This document shows, one piece after another, positions 1-4,763 of a stretch of DNA of 5,629 nucleotides. The translations under genes and the position numbers were made by a program. The stretch lies in contig CAMBES010000092.1 of the NCBI GenBank assembly GCA_945865855.1, positions 1 through 5,629 of the forward strand, read 5' to 3'. The notes under the pieces are model-generated. The model was given only the letters and a program-made list of their open reading frames with translations. It made no database searches and was not told the origin of the DNA. How positions within the stretch are numbered: the stretch's first letter is position 1; each line of letters begins with the position of its first letter. Source of the stretch: Rhizobium sp. Q54. Its GTDB lineage: Bacteria; Pseudomonadota; Alphaproteobacteria; Rickettsiales; UBA1997.

Positions 1-441
1 CATGCTGATTTCATCATTGCCGACCACATTTTACAGAATGAAATTTTTCACCGGAAGCCCGCTAAATCTTTCGGCCGCGATGATTTCGCCGCACTAATCG
101 CGCCAATTACTAATCTTAAAATTGAAGACGCGCTTGCGACATTCGCTTATATGCACGCATGCACAGTCGCAATTAATCTCGATTTTCTTCCGAAAAAACC
201 AAAAGAAATTTTTGTGTGCGGTGGTGGCAGAAAAAATGTCGCAATCATCGACGAAATGAAAAAATGGCTGACTGGAATTGAAGTAAAACCCACTGAAGAA
301 ATTGGTGTAAATGGCGATTCAGTTGAAGCAGAGGCATTCGCATTTCTAGCCATTCGTAGCTTACTTAATTTACCAATTAGCTTCACTAAAACTACCGGAA
401 CTAATTCACCTTCTTGCGCTGGAGTTTTGCACAGATTTTAG
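1..441 (+). CDS. anmK: Anhydro-N-acetylmuramic acid kinase, C-terminal part (5' end outside window)
   Basis: AnmK opens the 1,6-anhydro ring of anhydro-MurNAc and phosphorylates it to MurNAc-6-phosphate, a cytoplasmic step of peptidoglycan recycling. The frame is open from the first base to a TAG at 439-441 and gives 146 residues, about the last 40% of a protein usually near 370 aa. Visible family features, numbered within the fragment, are HRKPAKSFGRDDF (17-29, matching the PPKSTGREF-like segment), the nucleotide-binding FVCGGGRKN (71-79), and GVNGDSVEAEAFAFLA (102-117), where the conserved Asp and Glu lie. The end, TTGTNSPSCAGVLHRF, fits the family's C-terminus. An internal ATG at 151 is only a methionine inside the domain, not a start. 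The gene converges with nadK. Identification is by motif recognition; the N-terminal kinase lobe cannot be checked here. Confidence 0.9.
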   Translation, partial: HADFIIADHILQNEIFHRKPAKSFGRDDFAALIAPITNLKIEDALATFAYMHACTVAINLDFLPKKPKEIFVCGGGRKNVAIIDEMKKWLTGIEVKPTEEIGVNGDSVEAEAFAFLAIRSLLNLPISFTKTTGTNSPSCAGVLHRF

Positions 442-458
442 TTAGCAAAACTAAGTAA

Positions 459-542
459 ACTTTCGCCGGTCGAGCGAAGTCTAGACCCCTAGAATCCTGC
501 CGAGATTTTATAGGTCTCGATTTCTCTCGACCGATGAAATTT
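459..542. repeat. Decayed palindromic element in the anmK/nadK convergent gap
   Basis: Imperfect inverted repeat with arms of about 16-18 bases. The left arm at 458-474 contains CGGTCGAG (467-474) and the right arm at 526-542 contains its exact complement CTCGACCG (526-533); pairing continues outward with TTTC/GAAA and AA/TT. Inside are two smaller hairpins: TCTAG/CTAGA (480-484 with 489-493) and CGAGA/TCTCG (501-505 with 515-519). Nested palindromes around a GAGCGAAG core look like a dispersed intergenic repeat. It lies between convergent genes, so its transcripts could also help end transcription, but no U-run follows the stem directly. Confidence 0.6.
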
Positions 543-551
543 AGCATCTTT

Positions 552-567
552 AAAAAAATATTTTTTT
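552..567. terminator. Possible weak bidirectional terminator (A7-TA-T7 palindrome)
   Basis: A run of seven A, then TA, then seven T makes a perfect 16-base AT-only palindrome between the convergent anmK and nadK stops, next to the palindromic element at 459-542. A T-run faces each direction of transcription. The stem has no G or C, so a standard Rho-independent terminator is not shown; this is the best candidate in the gap. A second perfect palindrome, TCTGTCGACAGA at 603-614, lies just beyond the nadK stop and has no assigned role. Confidence 0.3.
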
Positions 568-623
568 GAATTTTTGGTAACGGAAGTTAAGGCCTCGATA
601 GCTCTGTCGACAGAAGGTATCTT

Positions 624-1436
624 TTAGAATACCCCAAATTGCTCGCGAATAATTCTTTCCTCGAGTGAGTGATCAGCATCAAAAAGCAGTTTAAAAGTGA
701 TTGATTGATCTTCGCAAATTTCAACTTCTTTTACGTCGCGAACTTCAAACGAATCTGCCGTGGCACTGACTCGCCGCGATTCAGATTCTAAAATTGTAAA
801 TTTGATTTTACTACTAGCCGGCAAGAGCGCGCCGTGCCAATTACGAGGACGAAATGGGCTGATTGGAGTTAGAGCCAAAATCTCGGCGCTGAATGGAATG
901 ATTGGCCCGCCAGCGGAAAGATTGTAAGCGGTGCTGCCGGCAGAAGTTGCGACAAGAACTCCATCTGCAGCAAGGCAAGCTACTCTTTCTTGCTCATTAA
1001 TTTCAATTTTGATTTTGGCGATTTGACTTGTCTGACGAATCAGCGCCACTTCGTTAATTGCGAGATGTGAATATTTCTTTCCCACAACGTCAGTCACTTT
1101 CATGTGTAGCGGATGCAGCGTTGCCATTTCTGCTTTGGCAAGATTTTCTAAAAAATTTTCTTGGTGAAATGAATTCATTAAAAACCCAACCGTGCCACAA
1201 TTTACGCCGTAAATCGGAATTAATTCCCCTTGGGGGTTTTTTCCGAACTCATGAAGGATATGCAGCATTAAGCCGTCGCCACCAATGGCGATTACTTTTT
1301 CGATTCCATCAAAATTTTTACTAAGAATTTTGTGGTTTAAACTAAGATCTTTAAAGCCAAATTTTTGTACGAGAAAATTTTTTTTCTCTTCGGCATCGCG
1401 ATTATTTTTAGCGGCGATTACGGCGATTTTTTTCAT
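624..1436 (-). CDS. nadK: NAD kinase
   Basis: NadK phosphorylates NAD to NADP in the cytoplasm and is the only route to NADP in most bacteria. With the start chosen here the protein is 270 aa, usual for short bacterial NAD kinases. In order it shows the N-terminal strand MKKIAVIAAKN, the catalytic VIAIGGDGLML (48-58, GGDG at 52-55), IYGVNCGTVGFLMN (75-88), the NE pair at 128-129, the glycine-rich ADGVLVATSAGSTAYN (157-172), and TPISPF (190-195). The same frame runs on upstream to a GTG at 1535, adding 33 residues. I reject that extension because it is translated from a palindromic repeat (1476-1518), while MKKIAVI begins the typical first strand. No Shine-Dalgarno sequence is visible before 1436. 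The gene is the last of the leftward run, 189 bases after rlmB, and may share its transcript or have its own promoter. Confidence 0.93.
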   Translation of the reverse strand: MKKIAVIAAKNNRDAEEKKNFLVQKFGFKDLSLNHKILSKNFDGIEKVIAIGGDGLMLHILHEFGKNPQGELIPIYGVNCGTVGFLMNSFHQENFLENLAKAEMATLHPLHMKVTDVVGKKYSHLAINEVALIRQTSQIAKIKIEINEQERVACLAADGVLVATSAGSTAYNLSAGGPIIPFSAEILALTPISPFRPRNWHGALLPASSKIKFTILESESRRVSATADSFEVRDVKEVEICEDQSITFKLLFDADHSLEERIIREQFGVF

Positions 1437-1475
1437 GCTAAAGACAGTTTTTTTGATTGTTTTCAATTTCAACTT

Positions 1476-1518
1476 TTCATTGCAAGCGCGGCAATCCATT
1501 CCGCAATTCGCAAATGAA
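1476..1518. repeat. Decayed palindromic repeat just upstream of nadK
   Basis: TTCATTGC at 1476-1483 is answered by GCAAATGAA at 1510-1518, complementary apart from one extra A, and GCGG (1488-1491) by CCGC (1501-1504). The left half, TCATTGCAAGCGCGGCAATC, closely resembles the dispersed intergenic repeat that often begins GTCATTGCGAG and ends GCGGCAATCC in alphaproteobacterial genomes. It shares the octamer AAGCGCGG with the element inside rlmB (2417-2424). In the long nadK frame it would encode the peptide HSFANCGMDCRACNE. Confidence 0.6.
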
Positions 1519-1605
1519 TGCCTAGCCTCTTTCACAATGATTAAGACTAGGTCAAGAAAATATCCTTCAACTAAAAATAATGGCGAAATCCATGCGGGAG
1601 TTATG

Positions 1606-1631
1606 CTGAACTTGGTTTAGGTTTGTTAAAC
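1606..1631. repeat. Short hairpin fragment at the 3' end of rlmB
   Basis: CTGAAC (1606-1611) can pair with GTTTAG (1615-1620) through a TTG loop with one G-T pair. Alternatively GTTTA (1615-1619) can pair with TAAAC (1627-1631), which takes in the rlmB stop codon. The sequence TATGCTGAACTTGGTTTAG resembles the tip of dispersed repeats of the TGCTGAACTTGGTTCAGCA type, so it may be a repeat remnant. It is too short to be sure, and no U-run marks it as a terminator. Confidence 0.35.
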
Positions 1632-2489
1632 TTTACTAATTTCGTAAAGCGCAATGGCGGCGGCAACTGAGGCATTTAAACTCTCTACCTCCTTTTCAAT
1701 TTCGATGCGAACTAGAAGATCGCAATTTTTTTTCACTAGATCGCGTATTCCTCCCCCTTCCGAACCAACCACTAAAGCGATATTTTTGTAATCTTTCACT
1801 TCGCTTAATTTCACCTCGCCTTCACCGGCCAAACCAACGCACCAGTAACCGATTTTTTTTATTTTTTCGAAAAGGTTGTTAAAATTGGTAACAACGACGA
1901 GATCAACAAACTCGATGGTTCCTGCTGAAGCTTTGATGATTGTAGAATTTTCTTGTGGCGCATGATGCTCACAAAAAATGATTTTTTTTACGCCAAAACT
2001 CGCGGCACTGCGAATAATTGCGCCAACATTGTGCGGATCAGAAATTTGATCGAGTAAGAGAAGTAGTGGAAGTTTTTCACCTTGAGGAATTGCACAGAGT
2101 TCTTCGAGAAGAGAATTTTGATTTTGCACAGGAAGTCGTGCCGCCTTGATTAACAAGCCTTGGTGTGGTTGTTGACTTCCAACGAAATCTTCAATCACTG
2201 TTCCATCAACCAAACGAATGAGTGAAGAGAAATTTTGAAGAGAATTTTTAGCTAGGAAATTTTTGAGCTCAGTAACGGAATTTTCTGTAACAAAAATTTC
2301 TAAAATCTTGCGGCGTCGCTGTTTTAAAGCTGTGAACACAGGGTGCTTTCCGCAGATCAAAACGTAATCTACTTTACCTTCACGAGTTTTTTGATCATCT
2401 CTAGTGTGACGAGGCGAAGCGCGGTAGAAAGTCTTGCAAGAAGGCTTGTAAGACTTGTCACGAGAACTTCCTCGCTGCGCCCGTGACAT
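1626..2489 (-). CDS. rlmB: SpoU-family 23S rRNA (guanosine-2'-O-)-methyltransferase, RlmB type, with repeat-derived N-terminus
   Basis: RlmB methylates the 2'-O of a guanosine in domain V of 23S rRNA (G2251 in E. coli) using S-adenosylmethionine. The protein is 287 aa. The N-terminal substrate-binding domain begins at YVLICGKHPVFTAL (42-55), then come the three SPOUT knot motifs: LDQISDPHNVGAIIRSA (146-162), VVGSEGGGI (240-248) and ESLNASVAAAIALYE (269-283), with the catalytic-type Arg160, Glu244 and Asn272. The ATG at 2489 overlaps the upstream stop as TAATG. Residues 1-28, strongly basic, are translated from a palindromic element (2406-2487). The only other in-frame start is a TTG at codon 44 with no well-placed ribosome site, so the ATG is preferred. 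TrmH-family relatives with other rRNA or tRNA targets share these motifs; the GKH start and length favour RlmB. Confidence 0.9.
   Translation of the reverse strand: MSRAQRGSSRDKSYKPSCKTFYRASPRHTRDDQKTREGKVDYVLICGKHPVFTALKQRRRKILEIFVTENSVTELKNFLAKNSLQNFSSLIRLVDGTVIEDFVGSQQPHQGLLIKAARLPVQNQNSLLEELCAIPQGEKLPLLLLLDQISDPHNVGAIIRSAASFGVKKIIFCEHHAPQENSTIIKASAGTIEFVDLVVVTNFNNLFEKIKKIGYWCVGLAGEGEVKLSEVKDYKNIALVVGSEGGGIRDLVKKNCDLLVRIEIEKEVESLNASVAAAIALYEISKV
2406..2487. repeat. Palindromic repeat inserted in the rlmB reading frame (RPE-like)
   Basis: An 82-base palindromic unit. Outer arms 2406-2427 and 2467-2487 match as inverted copies at about 16 of 21 positions. At the centre GTCTTGCAAG (2431-2440) pairs with CTTGTAAGAC (2445-2454) around an AAGG loop with one G-T pair. 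A third stem, GTCACG (2457-2462) with CGTGAC (2482-2487), ends at the rlmB start codon. The left arm holds GAGGCGAAGCGCGG, shared in part with the repeat at 1476-1518. Nested stems, size and an open frame all the way through recall the Rickettsia palindromic elements known to sit inside protein genes. It encodes residues 1-28 of RlmB, beginning MSRAQRGSSRDKSYK. Confidence 0.72.
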
Positions 2490-3520
2490 TATTGTTTTTT
2501 GTTTTTCTTGTCGTTCTTAACTTCTTTTGGTTCTTCAGCTTCTATTGACTCGGCATCAATTGCTGCGGGCTCAATCGCTATTGGCTCTATCGCTGCCGGA
2601 GCTTGTTCCGCAGCAGTTTCAGCTTTTTTTGATTCGACCGCTTCTTTGAGTTTAATCACAATTTCAACCTTCGCATCTTTCACGATTTTTGCTTCGATTT
2701 CATTGGTTTTATCTTGCTCAAGTTGCTCACGAAGATTTTGTTTAACTGAATCGAAAGGCAATGGTTGAGCTTCACGAACTTCGGTAAATTTCACTAAGTG
2801 CCAGCCGAATTTAGTTTGGATTGGCGCTGAAATTTCGTCTTGTTTGAGATTTACAATCACGTCAGCAATTTCTTTGATCATATTCTCTTCAAGCACGGAG
2901 CCAAGATCTCCGCCACGTTCAGCAGATTCTTGATCGATAGAATATTTTTTTGCAGCGTCAGAAAATCTAATTGATTTTTTCTTCGCGGTTATTTCTTTGT
3001 AAGTTTTTTCCGCCTCTTCTTTGCTCTTAGCAACAATGTGGAAAATAGAATATTCTTTTTTACCTGCTAGGTTACTGCTAATCTCAGAGTATTTCGCACT
3101 GACTTTTTGTTCAGTAACTTCCTTCTCAAGAACCGAATCGATGTAAGATTGGCGCAAGATCTTGCTTTCTGCAGCTGCAACGCGCTCTTTAACTTTCTTG
3201 TTTTTCATTACATCGGAGCGCTTCGCTAATTTGCTTAATTCTTTGTCGAGGTAAGTTTCTTTGATCAAAATATCGAGAACCTCTTTTGGTAAATTTTCAA
3301 TTGCTGGAACTGCGACTTCTTCGCCTTGGCCTTCAAAAATATTACGTAATTTTTGCTCAATTTCAGATTGGTAAATTTCCTGACCGTTAACTTTTGCAAC
3401 GACCATTCCTTTTTCTTTTTTGTTATTGAGGTAGTAAGAGGCCCCCAAAATTACGGCGGCAATCAAAGTGATTGCGCTGAAAATTCTGACCGAGTTTTTA
3501 TTTCTTGAGTAACGTCTCAT
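2489..3520 (-). CDS. Membrane-anchored parvulin-type peptidyl-prolyl isomerase (SurA/PpiD/PrsA-like)
   Basis: A 343-aa envelope folding factor predicted to catalyse cis-trans isomerisation of proline bonds outside the inner membrane. After a basic start (MRRYSRNKN) a hydrophobic segment at about 12-31 acts as a signal anchor with no lipobox cysteine. VVAKVNGQEIYQSEIEQKL (40-58) is the usual SurA-type N-domain opening. The parvulin domain spans about 157-248, with YSIFHIVAKSKEEAE, FSDAAKKYSID, GGDLGSV and the closing FGWHLVKF. A charged linker leads to a low-complexity tail (293-343) rich in Ala, Glu, Pro and Ile that ends in Lys. The start overlaps the HAD stop as ATGA and the stop overlaps the rlmB start as TAATG, which suggests translational coupling. 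Family membership is clear; the exact ortholog (PpiD, SurA or a rickettsial-type parvulin) is not. Confidence 0.88.
   Translation of the reverse strand: MRRYSRNKNSVRIFSAITLIAAVILGASYYLNNKKEKGMVVAKVNGQEIYQSEIEQKLRNIFEGQGEEVAVPAIENLPKEVLDILIKETYLDKELSKLAKRSDVMKNKKVKERVAAAESKILRQSYIDSVLEKEVTEQKVSAKYSEISSNLAGKKEYSIFHIVAKSKEEAEKTYKEITAKKKSIRFSDAAKKYSIDQESAERGGDLGSVLEENMIKEIADVIVNLKQDEISAPIQTKFGWHLVKFTEVREAQPLPFDSVKQNLREQLEQDKTNEIEAKIVKDAKVEIVIKLKEAVESKKAETAAEQAPAAIEPIAIEPAAIDAESIEAEEPKEVKNDKKNKKQ
2541..2600 (-). repeat. Four 15-bp tandem repeats coding a pentapeptide in the isomerase tail
   Basis: Four consecutive 15-base units (2541-2555, 2556-2570, 2571-2585, 2586-2600) follow the pattern TC(A/T)AT(T/C)G, as in TCAATTGCTGCGGGC and TCAATCGCTATTGGC. 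On the minus strand they code the five-residue units PAAIE, PIAIE, PAAID and AESIE of the C-terminal tail. The units have diverged, so this is an old expansion; being a multiple of three, gain or loss of a unit would keep the frame. Confidence 0.6.
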
Positions 3521-4332
3521 ATTTTTGGAATTACGAATTGAGGAAAAATTTTAATAGAGTTGCAAATCGCCGCGAGACTTTCTGGACTTGGGTTCTTGAG
3601 GATTCCATTGGTAACCAAAACATTGTCGATTCCGAAATCAACAGCGCCTTTAATGTCAGTGAGAAGGCCATCGCCAATTGCAAGGATTCTACTTTTCTCA
3701 GTGATGTTGAAAATCTGCAACACCATTTTATAAACTTCTGAAAAAGGTTTGCCATAATAAGAAACAGATCCACCGAGCTTCTCATATTCACTCGCCAAAA
3801 CACCAGCGCAGATTTGTTCTCTGCCATCTTGTTTAACTACTGTGAGGTCAGGATTTACGCAGATCAGTGGTAGATTAAATTTTTTCGCTTCGAGTAATTG
3901 CGGCATTTTTTCGGCAAGCACTGAATTTTCTCCATCAAAACCAGTAGTAATGGCGAATTTTGCCTCGCTTGCACTCTCGACCATTTGATGGTCTGATCCA
4001 TTGAGCAAATCGGCATCTTTTTCTGGTCCTATGTAAAAATATTTTTCGCCTGGAATTTTTTGTAATGCGAGAAAAGCTGCTTCGCCAGAAGTTAAAACAA
4101 AATCGTAAAGATCTGGCGTAGCGCCGAATTTATTGAGCGCTTCCGCAACTTTATTGGCACGTCTTGGCGCATTTGAAAGAAAACAAATTTTTTTGTTTTT
4201 TTTGCGCAGAAAAGAAATTGCCTCAATCGCTCCTGGATAAGCCGTGCTGCCGTCATGAACTACGCCCCAAACATCAAAAATAAAATAGTCGTAAAGATCT
4301 GCGAACTGGCGAATGTCGTGCTTGAATTGCAT
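3517..4332 (-). CDS. HAD-superfamily class IIA hydrolase (TIGR01459-like)
   Basis: A 271-aa cytoplasmic HAD protein of the NagD-like class IIA type; the substrate is unknown. Motif I is FIFDVWGVVHDG (17-28) with nucleophile Asp20, motif II is FLSNAPRR (51-58) with Ser53, the cap domain lies between about 80 and 185, motif III is YGKPFSEVY (193-201) with Lys195, and motif IV is AIGDGLLTDIKGA (218-230) with Asp221 and Asp226. Where most HAD phosphatases have a second Asp two residues after the nucleophile, this one has Trp22 (DVW), which from memory is usual for TIGR01459, a family found mainly in alphaproteobacteria. That leaves the general acid/base open. No ribosome site is visible at the start. 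The TGA stop overlaps the isomerase ATG by four bases, so the two are probably co-translated. A sugar- or nucleotide-phosphate phosphatase role would be a guess. Confidence 0.88.
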   Translation of the reverse strand: MQFKHDIRQFADLYDYFIFDVWGVVHDGSTAYPGAIEAISFLRKKNKKICFLSNAPRRANKVAEALNKFGATPDLYDFVLTSGEAAFLALQKIPGEKYFYIGPEKDADLLNGSDHQMVESASEAKFAITTGFDGENSVLAEKMPQLLEAKKFNLPLICVNPDLTVVKQDGREQICAGVLASEYEKLGGSVSYYGKPFSEVYKMVLQIFNITEKSRILAIGDGLLTDIKGAVDFGIDNVLVTNGILKNPSPESLAAICNSIKIFPQFVIPKI

Positions 4333-4763
4333 TGATTTGGAGTGTGATTGTTTCAGTAAATTAATTCTTAATTAGCGACTATAAATATCACTATCGGGCT
4401 TTTGGTTAATTTCAAACCTTCCGACTTCTCTTGCTGGTGCGGGAGAAGTTGTGGGAAGATTTGCTGATATTAACGGCTTAAGTGTTTCTTTGGCATAATC
4501 ATTACGATCTGAACTAAGAACAAGATCTGTTTTTGATTTTGATACTTCTTCTAGTGGCGATTGAAGATTAGCTAAATTTTCTGTTCGTCCCGACGTTTCT
4601 TCTGTTCTGTCTTCATTACGAAGGCGTGAAGTTTCTTGGAGTAGCGTTTTAGAGACTAAAATTGCCTTGTTATTGATTCGTAAAGATCAAAGAGAAATCC
4701 CAGAAATTCTTGGCCTGTTAATCTTAAATCGGGATGATTTTTTATTTTATAAAGTTACTCCCA
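4333..4763. other. 430-base gap between photolyase and HAD genes
   Basis: This gap has no intact gene with a start codon on either strand. Most of it (4372-4742) is covered by a leftward frameshifted reading frame, described separately. The 38 bases before the HAD start (4333-4371) and the 21 bases after the photolyase stop are AT-rich, with no convincing promoter, tRNA or terminator. A TATAGT on the minus strand near 4378-4383 could be a -10 box for the HAD cluster, but no matching -35 is seen 17 bases upstream. Confidence 0.5.
4372..4742 (-). pseudogene. Frameshifted remnant of an unrecognised gene
   Basis: On the minus strand one frame is free of stops for 104 codons from 4686 down to a TAA at 4372-4374, unusually long for AT-rich spacer, yet it contains no ATG, GTG, CTG or TTG start. 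It reads SKTLLQETSRLRNEDRTE near its beginning and ends in FEINQKPDSDIYSR. Just upstream, in another frame (4742-4659), is a protein-like stretch, NHPDLRLTGQEFLGFLFDL and following, that stops at a TAG (4656-4658). A single-base shift near the T-run around 4658-4670 would join them into about 120 residues: a hydrophobic/aromatic start, then a Ser/Thr/Glu-rich tail with a Pro-rich patch (TTSPAPA). I do not recognise the family. It may be a decayed gene, or a sequencing error may break a live one. Confidence 0.45.

Noticed and set aside
151..441. ATG at 151 as start of a small separate gene
   Set aside because: It is an internal methionine of AnmK; the same frame is open from base 1 with AnmK-like sequence.
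603..614. Perfect palindrome TCTGTCGACAGA as an operator or terminator
   Set aside because: It lies downstream of both convergent genes, has no loop of useful size in the full stem and no U-run; it is recorded only as a palindrome.
1437..1535. N-terminal extension of NadK with a CxxxxxCxxC-like motif
   Set aside because: It is encoded by a palindromic repeat, starts with GTG, and the typical NAD kinase first strand begins at the internal ATG at 1436.
2499..2768. 89-residue Ser/Ala/Ile-rich frame on the plus strand
   Set aside because: It is antisense to the low-complexity isomerase tail; its composition simply mirrors the 15-base repeats.
3505..3827. Additional frames on both strands within the HAD gene
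   Set aside because: They overlap a clearly conserved HAD coding region and show no family motifs of their own.
442..4763. tRNA, small RNA or CRISPR in the intergenic gaps
   Set aside because: No cloverleaf, regular spacer-repeat pattern or recognisable riboswitch core was found in the three gaps (442-623, 1437-1625, 4333-4763).
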